This document shows, piece after piece, positions 18,522 to 26,438 of a stretch of DNA of 43,531 bases. Every line of letters begins with the position of its first letter. Positions within the stretch are counted from its first letter, which is position 1. The DNA lies in contig NZ_JALBWV010000069.1 in NCBI RefSeq assembly GCF_022678645.1, positions 1 to 43,531 of the forward strand, written 5' to 3'. The stretch comes from Saccharopolyspora soli (GTDB lineage Bacteria; Actinomycetota; Actinomycetes; Mycobacteriales; Pseudonocardiaceae). Under the pieces are notes generated by a model. It worked only from the letters and a program-made list of their open reading frames with translations, was not told where the DNA came from and searched no databases. A program made the position numbers and the translations under genes.

Positions 18522-18833
18522 GTGTCGAAGGACAGCAACGCACCGCCTCCGCGCAACGACGGCGATGGAGACGAGGAAGCACACAGCCAGGACGATGGAC
18601 TGATCCCATTCGACCGGTTCGAGAAGGCCAAGCCCACAGGGCGTTACACCCAGCACCGGGACAAGACCCGTGCACAACGGAGACGACTGCTGCCCGGCTT
18701 CCTCAGCCGCAGCTACCTCCGCAACACCCCGGGGTGGCCAGTTCTCATCGCGCTCGCGATTTTCCTGTTCCTGGCGTTGGTCGTTTTTCTATTGCGGCGG
18801 CTTGCATACCTCTACCTGAACATTTTTTCGTGA
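18522..18833 (+). CDS. Small membrane protein of unknown function
   Basis: A 103-residue protein starting at GTG 18522 just after a G-rich ribosome site. The first 65 residues are hydrophilic, acidic then basic (DGDGDEEAHSQDD, RAQRRR). The C-terminus is one strong hydrophobic helix (about 73-95) with a short tail. No family recognised. It lies in the integrated element, is less GC-rich than the host genes, and is followed 13 bases later by another small gene, suggesting a two-gene operon. Confidence 0.6.
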   Translation: MSKDSNAPPPRNDGDGDEEAHSQDDGLIPFDRFEKAKPTGRYTQHRDKTRAQRRRLLPGFLSRSYLRNTPGWPVLIALAIFLFLALVVFLLRRLAYLYLNIFS

Positions 18834-18846
18834 CCGCAAGCCTGAC

Positions 18847-19110
18847 GTGCTCGACCGCGTGGAATCGTCGACTATCCGAGATTACCTCGACGGAACGATC
18901 ACACCGCAGACGCTCGTCGAGCAGATGTCGACGAACGATCACATGGCCGACCTGTTCTCCGCCGTATCGTCGTTCATCAGCACCGACTCCACCGACGAAG
19001 AACCACCACAGACGAGCGACACCAAGCGCCCTACCAACCCAACGTGGGCAGATGACGACGGAGACTTCTCCGACGAAACCTGGCTCGAAGACGGGGTGAC
19101 GTATGACTGA
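18847..19110 (+). CDS. Small acidic protein of unknown function
   Basis: An 87-residue protein from GTG 18847, starting MLDRVESSTIRDYLDGTITP and ending in a highly acidic tail (ADDDGDFSDETWLEDG). There are no membrane segments and no known motif. It directly follows the small membrane protein gene in the element, so the two may act together. Its codon use is plausible for a real gene. Confidence 0.55.
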   Translation: MLDRVESSTIRDYLDGTITPQTLVEQMSTNDHMADLFSAVSSFISTDSTDEEPPQTSDTKRPTNPTWADDDGDFSDETWLEDGVTYD

Positions 19111-19165
19111 CCAGCCGAGCATGCCCGAGGCAACCCGGCAATCTTCCTCGGAGGACGAACGCTGA
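19103..19165 (+). CDS. Possible 20-residue ORF
   Basis: ATG 19103 overlaps the end of the preceding gene and opens a 20-codon hydrophilic frame (MTDQPSMPEATRQ...). Only the overlap supports it. It may be the start of a gene truncated by the decay of the element, or chance. Confidence 0.25.
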   Translation: MTDQPSMPEATRQSSSEDER

Positions 19166-19292
19166 CCACCTGGCAGAGCGTTGTGACGATCGTGTCTCCA
19201 TCAACATTCCCAAGCTAAAACGAAGGCGCCCCGCGCAACCCTCATCGGGTGCACGGAGCAAAGGGAGGTCGGTGTGATCGACCCGACGGGAG

Positions 19293-19688
19293 TTACTTGC
19301 TGCCGATCTCCTTCCGGAGCGACGCGGTGAACGCACTCAGTGCTCGGATTGTCTCGGCCTCGTCCTTCGCACGCCAACACGACTTGACGAAGGCACCCGC
19401 GTGATCACGGGTCTCTTGAGTACACAGCAGATGGATGGCCGCGCGCCCACGTTGCAGCTGGGACTGCCATTCGCGCAGCTCGCTTGGTTCGAACGATTCG
19501 ATCCAGTCCTTGCTGCCACTGCGGAACTCGTAGATGTTGGTGCCTGCGCTTACCATCTCGGCGGCGCTGGCGAGCTTCTGGTCACGCAGCCATCTGCGGT
19601 GCTCACCCTGGCTTTTGATCCAAGCCCCGAGCAGAGCGCCCGAGAACCCCAGCAATGCGCCAATGATTCCAGCCAACACGTTTGCCAC
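19293..19688 (-). CDS. Membrane-anchored protein of unknown function
   Basis: A 131-residue protein starting at GTG 19686-19688 with an N-terminal hydrophobic helix (VLAGIIGALLGFSGALLGAW, about 4-23). A charged helical domain with conserved-looking WLRDQKLASAAEM and LREWQSQL segments follows. This one-helix-plus-helical-domain form is common for small hypothetical proteins of phages and integrative elements. No function can be assigned. It is transcribed toward the two small genes at 18522-19165. Confidence 0.6.
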   Translation of the reverse strand: MANVLAGIIGALLGFSGALLGAWIKSQGEHRRWLRDQKLASAAEMVSAGTNIYEFRSGSKDWIESFEPSELREWQSQLQRGRAAIHLLCTQETRDHAGAFVKSCWRAKDEAETIRALSAFTASLRKEIGSK

Positions 19689-19718
19689 ACGAGGAGCGTA
19701 ACGGTCCGATGCTCTGTG

Positions 19719-19823
19719 TTATCCCAGTTTCCGCTGCCTCCGGGCGTTCTCGGCCCCGGTCTTGCGGTTGTGGCACTCGGCGCACAGTGATTGCGCGTTG
19801 GCGTGGTCGAACATCGCCCGTCC
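19719..19823 (-). pseudogene. HNH endonuclease C-terminal remnant
   Basis: The minus-strand frame reads GRAMFDHANAQSLCAECHNR then KTGAENARRQRKLG and stop. It matches the second half of HNH nucleases (N-x-L/Q-SLC-x-x-CH-x-x-KT). The first half with the catalytic His pair is absent: immediately upstream, in another frame, is the DNA methyltransferase remnant. Confidence 0.7.
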
Positions 19824-19825
19824 AC

Positions 19826-20272
19826 GGGTTTCTGCGTGATGTGGCGGCGTTGTCTGCCGCTGGGCTGGGATGCTGAGAACACGCCCGGCAGGTACAGATC
19901 TCGTTTGCCGTCGTAGGGCCCGTTGGAGCCCCACAAGATGAACTCCGCATTGGCCTTGAACCCTCCGCGGCGCGGACGCGCGAGCGGCTTGTGCCACACG
20001 ATCGTTCCCTGCCACGTCCAACCGCCCACCTGCAGCGCATCGCTCGTTGCGGGCAGCTGGCGCCAATCGGTGAACACCAGGCAGTGAGAGCCGGGCCGGG
20101 AAACGCGCAGCGATTCGGCAAGCACCAGGGACATCCAGGTGATGCAGGAGCACTGGTCGCGGTTGTCCCCGGTGAAGTCGGCCAATCCGTGTTGGGCATC
20201 GCCGGAGACGTACTTGCTGCGCGCGGTTGGCTTGGTGCGGTCGCTGGTCGTGCGTCCACCGATCGGTGTGAT
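19826..20272 (-). pseudogene. Truncated phage-type DNA methyltransferase
   Basis: The minus-strand frame carries the middle and end of an N4/N6 site-specific DNA methyltransferase: GGRTTSDRT, YVSGDAQHGLADFTGDNRDQ, CLVFTDWRQLPATSDAL, TIVWHKPLARPRRGGFK, EFILWGSNGP and HITQKP. The N-terminus with the DPPY catalytic motif is missing. After the QKP motif, which normally precedes the SAM-binding FxGxG segment, the frame passes into the HNH remnant. It is therefore truncated at both ends and presumably inactive. Confidence 0.75.
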
Positions 20273-20608
20273 CGTCGGGGGCCTCGAACCGGCGCCTCAA
20301 CCTGCTTTGGGTAGGGAGTACCGACTCAAAGCGTCACACTACACCTGACCTGCGACAACGATCAAGCAGCCTTCGCCGTGCCGTGTCTGGTCTTTCGCCG
20401 GTCGAGGTACGCGACGATCTCGGAGGTCGATCTCGGCGGTTCGGATGCGATAGCGCTGGGGCGTGATCACGGCTCGGCTCCACTTCAGAATGGGGCTTTT
20501 TCGGGTGTGCGGTCGATGCAGGTGGCGCCAAGTTCGCGCCCAAACAGCACCAGGGCGTTGAACTCGATGTCGTCGACCGGCGGCGGTGCATCGGGGGTCG
20601 GGGTGTCC

Positions 20609-21380
20609 TTGGAAGCGCTCCGGCAAGACATCCTGATTGCTTCCCCTTGTGCTGGCATTCGTCTTCCGAAGATCCCGAAGAAGTCCAAGAAATTCATGAC
20701 TGAGGACAACGCGGAGCGCCTGCGGAAGGAGCTTTCGGAGGAGGCCCGGGATGCAATCGATCTCGCTTTCGAAACCGGCCTCCGCCCGGGAGAGCTAGCC
20801 GGTCTTCATGTCCACCGTGTCGATCTCGATTCAGGATGGCTCGAAATCGCCGAAGTGTACGTGGCGGCCAAGAAAGCGATTCGCGCCTACCCGAAGGACG
20901 ACGATTCGCGCTTCGTGCCACTGACCAAGAAGGCAATCGAGATCATCCGCAGGCGGCTCGAAGGCAGAGATCTGACCCGCGGCTGTGGGATTCCTCACCT
21001 GAACGGCGAGGAATGCGAAACTGAGTTGGTTCTGCGGACTCCAAACGGTCGGCCGATGACTCCGTCGAACCAGAAGGCGCACCTACAGCGGGCCGCCAAG
21101 AACGCGGCTAGCTCGCGGCGGTATCGACGCCTTCGAGCTAGCCGACCTCATGGGGCACTCTGCCCTAAACCAGACCCGTGGATACGTTCAGCGGAGCCCT
21201 CAAGTCCGGGAAAGGGCCATCGCGGCACTCGGCGAGAAGCCGGAGCTCGCAGTAGTCGACAAGCATGGGACTCGTGGGACAGCTCGTGGGACCAAGCGCG
21301 GCCACCAGGCCACCCCAGAAACCCCGAGCGAAGACGACCAAAGGTGGGCTGACCTGCCGAGACGGCCCAGAATTCCTTAG
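20609..21380 (+). pseudogene. Broken tyrosine integrase
   Basis: The C-terminal catalytic domain of a phage-type integrase is recognisable: SPCAGIRLPK, the first catalytic Arg in ETGLRPGELAGL, then RFVPLTKKA. The frame shifts at about 21110, after which ELADLMGHSALNQTRGYVQR carries the H/W-box region and nucleophilic Tyr. The HxxR box expected between AKNA and GIDAFELAD is absent, so a small internal deletion with frameshift removed it. The N-terminal arm and core-binding domains are also missing. It ends beside the right attachment core, as integrases of such elements do. Confidence 0.8.
21265..21292. repeat. GTGGGAC repeats near the right attachment site
   Basis: ATGGGAC (21265) and GTGGGAC (21274, 21286) lie in the 3' part of the integrase remnant, mirroring the pair at 17862-17879. 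They are candidate integrase arm sites. Confidence 0.5.
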
Positions 21381-22132
21381 CGGCCCCCACCGCCCCCGTT
21401 TTGCGAAACGCCAGGTCCTGCCGGGTTCCACTCCTCGTAGTCGAAGGGCGCACCCATCGGGCTGCGCAGCTGCTGGCGGCCCTTGCCCACCGTGCGCAGC
21501 GTGCGGCTTAGCAAGTCTTCGAAGTCGGCAAGCCGGGCGTCCACGTAGGCGTCGCACTCGCTGCGCAGCCTTTCGGCGTCGTCGTTGGCCTCGTCGACGA
21601 CGCGCTTGGCCTCGGCCTTCGCAGCCACCACCACCTCCGTGTCGGCGACCAGCCGTGCCTGTTCGGCCTTGCCCTCGTGCACCGACTGCTCGTAGGCGGC
21701 CCGACCGGCCTGCACCATGCGGTCGGCCTCGGACTGGGCGCTGCCGACGTAGTCCTCGTACTCGCGGCGGCCGTTGGTCACCGTCTGCTCGGCCTGCGCG
21801 CGCGCCTCGGCCAGCAGTTCGTCGGCCTGCTCGCGAGCCTCGGCGAGCAGCTGTTCAGCCTCGGCGCGAGCCGCGGCGATCGTGCGGTCGGCCTCGTTGC
21901 GGGCGTCGGTGACCGACTTGTCGGCGTGCGCCTCGGCCGTGGAGACCACGTCGTCGCGGTGGTCGAGCACGTCCTGGGCGTCGTCGAGTTCCTGCGGAAG
22001 CGCGTCCCGCACGTCGTCGAGCAGCTCCAGCACGTCGCCACGGGGCACCACGCACCCCGAGGTCATGGGTACACCACGCGCTTCCTCGACGATCGTGACC
22101 AGCTCGTCGAGCGCCTCGAACACCCGGTACAC
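21377..22132 (-). CDS. sepIVA: DivIVA-like septum-associated protein SepIVA
   Basis: A 251-residue coiled-coil protein with the mycobacterial SepIVA start (MYRVFEALDELVTIVEEARG, then CVVPRGDVLELLDD). A long Ala/Glu-rich heptad region (about 60-200) and the C-terminal FDYEEWN motif follow. SepIVA homologues organise septation and intracellular membrane. The start is GTG 22130-22132 after GGGAGA. The element has replaced the last residues: the tail now reads NPAGPGVSQNGGGGGR, while the presumed original tail lies at 17778-17822. Confidence 0.88.
   Translation of the reverse strand: MYRVFEALDELVTIVEEARGVPMTSGCVVPRGDVLELLDDVRDALPQELDDAQDVLDHRDDVVSTAEAHADKSVTDARNEADRTIAAARAEAEQLLAEAREQADELLAEARAQAEQTVTNGRREYEDYVGSAQSEADRMVQAGRAAYEQSVHEGKAEQARLVADTEVVVAAKAEAKRVVDEANDDAERLRSECDAYVDARLADFEDLLSRTLRTVGKGRQQLRSPMGAPFDYEEWNPAGPGVSQNGGGGGR
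21425..21445. repeat. Right attachment-site core (direct repeat)
   Basis: Identical to the core at 17802-17822 and located inside the sepIVA coding end (codons for the FDYEEWN motif, read on the minus strand). Insertion here restores an open sepIVA frame. Confidence 0.85.
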
Positions 22133-22443
22133 CTTGATCTCCCTGCCGTCGTAGCCGCCGCAGCAGCAAGAATGTCAGAACACCCGCAAACGGTGATCGT
22201 GGGTCGTTCCGCCACCAGTCTGCCCGCGCGGAGCAGCACGGCGCGGGAAATCCGGCATCCGCGTGTCAAGACGCCGATCGGCACCCGCGCTACCGCAGAT
22301 GCCGATCAGGAACGCAGTCATTGCTTCATCCAGCAAGCACCCCAAGCGCAGCACGGGCGCTCCGAACGCGAGCCTCGTCAGGGATCCCAGGGTCGAGAAG
22401 GCTTCCGACTATCCGCACCGCCACGCAAGACGAGCCGGGCAGC
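22133..22443. other. Intergenic region upstream of sepIVA
   Basis: About 310 bp between the sepIVA start and the ribonuclease stop. It should contain the sepIVA promoter near its left end. I see no gene, repeat or strong hairpin. Confidence 0.5.
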
Positions 22444-22869
22444 TCAGGCACCAATATTGGTGAGGCTGAAGGTTTCGTAGTGGTCTTGGGTGTAGAAGTA
22501 CTCGCCTCCGTCGCCCACGACGAAGCGGCGGGCGCCGCGGTCGTCGCTGCCGGGGGTCTCCACTGTGTACTCGTGGTAGTAGCCCTCCTCGCAGTCCGGC
22601 AGGATGCCTTCCCGGTTCTGGAAGACCTGGCCGTCCTGCGGGTACGGGTACGGGCCGCCCTGCTGGATCAGTTCCACCGTGTCGGTGGCCTCCGGCGGCA
22701 GCTCCGAGAGGTTCACCTGCTCGAAGCCCGAGGTGTCCCCGCACGGTGCCTGGGCGACCGCGGTCGCCGGTGCGACGGACCAGGCGCTCGCTTGGAAGCC
22801 GACCAGGCCCACTACCGCGAGCAGGCTGGCCAACAGGATCTGCACTGTTTTCGACGTGATCAGCTTCAT
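22444..22869 (-). CDS. Secreted guanyl-specific ribonuclease (RNase Sa/T1 type)
   Basis: A secreted microbial ribonuclease of the N1/T1-barnase superfamily, cutting RNA after guanine. The 141-residue precursor has a signal segment (about 10-40). The mature part is clearly RNase Sa-like: LPPEATDTVELI, PYPQDGQVFQNRE, GYYHEYTV, RGARRF and DHYETFSL. Catalytic residues by analogy are Glu100, Arg115 and His130. The cysteines (43 and 93) are placed differently from RNase Sa, where the pair joins the two ends. The start at ATG 22869 lacks a strong ribosome site. No barstar-like inhibitor gene is visible. Confidence 0.9.
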   Translation of the reverse strand: MKLITSKTVQILLASLLAVVGLVGFQASAWSVAPATAVAQAPCGDTSGFEQVNLSELPPEATDTVELIQQGGPYPYPQDGQVFQNREGILPDCEEGYYHEYTVETPGSDDRGARRFVVGDGGEYFYTQDHYETFSLTNIGA

Positions 22870-22978
22870 GGTCGAGCACGCTAATGTGACGACGTGATCA
22901 CGCACTGAAGCTGGCGTGAACCGGAAAGGTCACGCCCCACGATCGTGGGAGTCGGGCTACGCCGGATGGCGTAGCAGG

Positions 22979-23461
22979 TCAGTTCCGCTCGGCCAACCGC
23001 TCGCGGAGGCGCTGCTCGATCTTCGGTGGCAGCAGGTTCGACACGTCGCCGCCGTAGGTGGCGACCTCCTTGACCAACGAGCTTGCCAGGAAGCTGTACA
23101 GCGGGTTGGTGGACATGAACATCGTCTCCACCCCGGACAGCTGCTGGTTCATCTGCGCCATCTGCAACTCGTAGTCGAAGTCGCTGACCGCACGCAGGCC
23201 CTTGACGATCGCGCCGATGCCGTGTTCCTTGCAGTAGTCCACGAGCAGGCCGTGCCACGAGTCGATGCGCACGTTCGGCCAAGCCGCGGTGACCTCGCGC
23301 AGCATTTCCAGCCGCTCTTCAACGCTGAACAGGCTCTTCTTGTTCTTGTTGATCAGCACCGCGACGACGACCTCGTCGAACAGCTTCGACGCTCGCTCGA
23401 TGATGTCCAGATGACCATTCGTCACGGGGTCGTAGGAGCCTGGACAAACGGCACGCCTCAT
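22979..23461 (-). CDS. coaD: Phosphopantetheine adenylyltransferase
   Basis: CoaD makes dephospho-CoA from 4'-phosphopantetheine and ATP, the fourth step of CoA synthesis. The 160-residue length is standard. PGSYDPVTNGHLDI at the start holds the TxGH nucleotidyltransferase motif, and FLASSLVKEVATYGGDVSNLLP is the conserved C-terminal signature. It lies 54 bp after rsmD, the usual actinobacterial pairing. Confidence 0.97.
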   Translation of the reverse strand: MRRAVCPGSYDPVTNGHLDIIERASKLFDEVVVAVLINKNKKSLFSVEERLEMLREVTAAWPNVRIDSWHGLLVDYCKEHGIGAIVKGLRAVSDFDYELQMAQMNQQLSGVETMFMSTNPLYSFLASSLVKEVATYGGDVSNLLPPKIEQRLRERLAERN

Positions 23462-23515
23462 GAGCAGGCACGTTAGCAGCAGCCACGGCGAAGCCCCACG
23501 ACGACGTGGCGTGGC

Positions 23516-24073
23516 TCACCGATCGTGCACGGCCCAGTGCACAGCGGTGTCGCCGTACCGCTTGGTGCGCAGCGCTCGCAGCGGTGGCGGCCACTCCGGC
23601 TCGCCGCTGCGCACCGCGCGCTCGACGATCACCAGGCTGCCCGGCGCGATCCAGCCGTTCGGGGCCAGCGCGGCCAGCACGCGGTGCAGCTGTTCGGCCG
23701 CGAGGTCGTAGGGCGGGTCGGCCAGCACCACGTCGAAGGGCTGCGCCACCGGCGTGCTGAGCAGCGTCTCGGCCTTCGCCTGCTGCACCTGGACGTCGCG
23801 GAATCCCAGCGCAGCGGCATTGCGGCGCAGCAGTTGGGCCGCGCGCCGATCGGCCTCGACGAACGTCGCGTGCGCCGCACCCCGGGACAGCGCCTCGAGG
23901 CCGAGCGCCCCGGATCCGCCGTAGAGGTCCAACACCCGCGCCCCGGCGAGCTCGGTGGCCGATTCCAGCGCGCTGAACAGGGCTTCCCGCACTCGTTCCG
24001 AGGTGGGTCTGGTGCCTCGCGGGGGCACCTCGATGCGCCGCCCGCCCACACTTCCGGCCACGATCCGCGTCAC
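23516..24073 (-). CDS. rsmD: 16S rRNA (guanine966-N2)-methyltransferase RsmD
   Basis: SAM-dependent methyltransferase acting on G966 of 16S rRNA. The protein of about 185 residues has TRIVAGSVGGRRIEVP at the start, RPTSERVREALFSAL, the SAM loop VLDLYGGSGALGLEALSRG, and the catalytic LADPPYDL. The start is GTG 24071-24073 or GTG 24089-24091; the shorter form matches the family start better. Confidence 0.95.
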   Translation of the reverse strand: MTRIVAGSVGGRRIEVPPRGTRPTSERVREALFSALESATELAGARVLDLYGGSGALGLEALSRGAAHATFVEADRRAAQLLRRNAAALGFRDVQVQQAKAETLLSTPVAQPFDVVLADPPYDLAAEQLHRVLAALAPNGWIAPGSLVIVERAVRSGEPEWPPPLRALRTKRYGDTAVHWAVHDR

Positions 24074-24254
24074 CCGACCATCGTCGCGCACCGGCCGTCG
24101 GCGAGTGGTTCGCGGGTTGGGCGAACGCCGCCGATTTGCCGCAGTTTACCTGTGGGCACCCGGCTTCTTAGCTCGTGGGAGCGGCAACGAGGCATCGGCA
24201 CGAGTCGTAGGCTGACTGGTCTGCCCACTGCGCCAGACGGGGAGAAAGACACAG

Positions 24255-26300
24255 GTGTCCGAAGCGTCCATCAAGCAGACCGAGATCGCGATCGAGCAGG
24301 AGCACGTCGATCGGGTGTACGCCCGGCTCGAAGAATTGCGCGCCGATGCCGAGGCGATGCGCGACAAGAGCTACGAGTACGGCCGGGAGGCCACGCCCGA
24401 AGCGCTGAACGAGCGCGACGTGATGCTCTACCACGCGAACCGGACGCTGCAGGCGCTGAACGCGGAATCCGAAGGACTGGTGTTCGGCCGCCTGGACTTC
24501 GCCAGCGGCGAGGCCGTGCACATCGGCCGGTTGGGCATCCGCGACCCGCAGTTCGACAACCTGCTGGTGGATTGGCGAGCCCCGCTGGCGGCGGCGTTCT
24601 ACCAGGCCACCCCCGAGCAGCCGCTGGACGTGGTGCGGCGCCGGGTGATCCGCTCGTCCCGCGAGCAGGTCGTCGACGTCTCCGACGACCTGCTGGACCC
24701 GGATCGGGCGCCGCGGGACATGCGGGTGATCGGCGACGGCGCGTTGATGGCGGCGCTGACCCGCTCCCGCGGCGACTCGATGCGCAACATCGTTGCCACC
24801 ATCCAGAAGGAGCAGGACGAGGCGATCCGGGCGCCCGAGGGCGGGGTCACCGAAATAACCGGGGGTCCTGGCACCGGCAAGACCGCGGTGGCGCTGCACC
24901 GCGCCGCCTACCTGCTGTACCGGGAGCAGCGGCGGCTCGGCGGTCCGGGGGTGCTGGTGGTGGGGCCGTCGCCGGTGTTCATGTCCTACATCTCCCGAGT
25001 GCTGCCGTCGATGGGTGAGCACAACGTCGAGTTGCGGGCGCTCGGCGAGGTGCTGGACGGCATCAGCACGGCCCGGATCGACGATCCGCGAACCGCCGAG
25101 GTCAAGGGCTCCTCGCGGATGGTCAAGGTGCTGCGGCGGGCGCTGCGGTTGCCGCCGCCGGACGCCCCGCAGCAGCTGCGGATGTTCTACCGCGGCACGG
25201 TGTTGAAGCTGGAAGCCGACGACCTGAAGCGGATCCGCCGCCTGCTGCACGGCAAGGGCGGCCAGCCGAACCGGTCCCGGATGCGTGCCGCCGACGCGTT
25301 GCTGGAGGCCCTGTGGCAGCAGGCGAATCAGGCCGCCGACGCGGACTTCCAGCCGAACCGCGAGCAGCTGATCACCGAGATCGGCGAGCGCATCGAGTTC
25401 CACCGGTTCCTGGTCGCCTGGTGGCCGCCGCTGTACCCGATGCAGGTGTTGCGCTGGCTGTCCGATCCGGCGCGGCTGTCCCGCGCGGCGCGCCGGTTGC
25501 TGTCGGCCGAGGAGGTCGACCTGCTGGCCAAGTCGTGGACCGAGGTGACCGAGTGGACGGTCGCCGACATCGCGCTGATCGACGAGCTGCGGGTGCTGGC
25601 CGGTGCCCCGCCGAAGCCCCGTCGGGTCGAGGCGGATGCCGACCAGCCGCGCCGGTCGGCCAACTACGACGAGTACGCGCACGTCGTGGTCGACGAGTCG
25701 CAGGACCTTTCGCCGATGCAGTGGCGCATGGTGGGGCGGCGCGGGCGGCACGCGAGCTGGACGATCGTGGGCGATCCGGTGCAGTCGTCGTGGCCCGACC
25801 CGGCGGAGGCCGCCGCGGCGCGGCAGGAGGCGTTGAGCTCGCAACGCACGCACCGCCGGTTCACGCTGCGCACCAACTACCGCAACTCGGCGGAGATCTT
25901 CGCCCTCGCGGCCGACGCGGTCCGGGACCTGGTCCCGGCTGACGACCTGCCGATCGCGGTGCGCGCCACCGGCATCAACCCGGCGGTCCGCGAGGTGTCC
26001 GCCGACGAGCTGCCGCAGGCGACCCGCTCGGCAGCGGCCGAACTCGTGGCGGCGGCCGAAGGCACGGTCGGCGTGATCACCACGATGGCCCGCCGCGAAG
26101 AGGTCCGGGAGTGGCTGTCGGCCGTGGACGCCGACCGGCTGCGCGTGGTCGGCAGCCTGGAGGCCAAGGGCATGGAGTACGACGCGGTGGCGGTGGTCGA
26201 TCCCAAGGACCTGGCCACCGAGTCCAGCACCGGCCGCCGAGCCCTCTACGTCGCCCTCAGCCGAGCCACCCAACACCTCACCGTCCTCAAAACCGCCTGA
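24255..26300 (+). CDS. HelD-like UvrD/Rep-family helicase
   Basis: A superfamily 1 ATPase of the HelD/HelR type, which in Gram-positive bacteria binds RNA polymerase and frees stalled complexes and in actinobacteria can contribute to rifamycin tolerance. The 681-residue protein starts with an acidic/helical arm (EHVDRVYARLEELRADAEAM). It then has VDWRAP, Walker A GGPGTGKT (203-210), an insert domain at about 290-450, Walker B DESQD (about 480) with LSPMQWRM, LRTNYRNS, and the C-terminal LYVALSRATQHL motif. GTG 24255 follows GGGGAGA. Assignment to HelD rather than another UvrD-like group rests on size and N-terminal arm. I found no rifamycin-associated promoter element upstream. Confidence 0.85.
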   Translation: MSEASIKQTEIAIEQEHVDRVYARLEELRADAEAMRDKSYEYGREATPEALNERDVMLYHANRTLQALNAESEGLVFGRLDFASGEAVHIGRLGIRDPQFDNLLVDWRAPLAAAFYQATPEQPLDVVRRRVIRSSREQVVDVSDDLLDPDRAPRDMRVIGDGALMAALTRSRGDSMRNIVATIQKEQDEAIRAPEGGVTEITGGPGTGKTAVALHRAAYLLYREQRRLGGPGVLVVGPSPVFMSYISRVLPSMGEHNVELRALGEVLDGISTARIDDPRTAEVKGSSRMVKVLRRALRLPPPDAPQQLRMFYRGTVLKLEADDLKRIRRLLHGKGGQPNRSRMRAADALLEALWQQANQAADADFQPNREQLITEIGERIEFHRFLVAWWPPLYPMQVLRWLSDPARLSRAARRLLSAEEVDLLAKSWTEVTEWTVADIALIDELRVLAGAPPKPRRVEADADQPRRSANYDEYAHVVVDESQDLSPMQWRMVGRRGRHASWTIVGDPVQSSWPDPAEAAAARQEALSSQRTHRRFTLRTNYRNSAEIFALAADAVRDLVPADDLPIAVRATGINPAVREVSADELPQATRSAAAELVAAAEGTVGVITTMARREEVREWLSAVDADRLRVVGSLEAKGMEYDAVAVVDPKDLATESSTGRRALYVALSRATQHLTVLKTA

Positions 26301-26328
26301 CGCGAACCCCACTTCACCCGATGAGGGC

Positions 26329-26382
26329 GAGGTGAAGGGCACCCTTTACCAAAGTTAGTTGGTAGAAGGTGCCCTTCACCTC
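26329..26382. terminator. Bidirectional terminator hairpin
   Basis: Perfect 15-bp arms, GAGGTGAAGGGCACC (26329-26343) and its complement (26368-26382), with an inner TACCAA/TTGGTA stem, lie between the convergent helicase and L,D-transpeptidase genes. It can terminate from both sides. Confidence 0.85.
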
Positions 26383-26438
26383 TCACCCGAACCAGGAACG
26401 CGCGGCTCGCGCCGGGGTGGGGCGCGGTTCGGCGGCGG

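Larger units (their letters stand above)
17802..21445. mobile_element. Decayed integrative element in the 3' end of sepIVA
   Basis: About 3.6 kb of lower-GC DNA bounded by identical 21-bp direct repeats, inserted into the end of sepIVA and separating it from DUF177-rpmF-rnc-mutM. It carries a broken tyrosine integrase next to the right repeat, truncated DNA methyltransferase and HNH endonuclease remnants, a DUF397-like remnant and three or four small unrecognised genes. At 20340-20600 on the minus strand is another broken coding stretch, readable in pieces (for example VLFGRELGATCIDRTPEK), that I cannot assign. No replication or transfer genes remain. It looks like a relic of an actinomycete integrative element that can no longer move by itself. 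Confidence 0.8.

Noticed and set aside
24168..26342. A 724-codon open frame opposite the helicase gene
   Set aside because: Antisense shadow; composition typical of reversed high-GC coding sequence.
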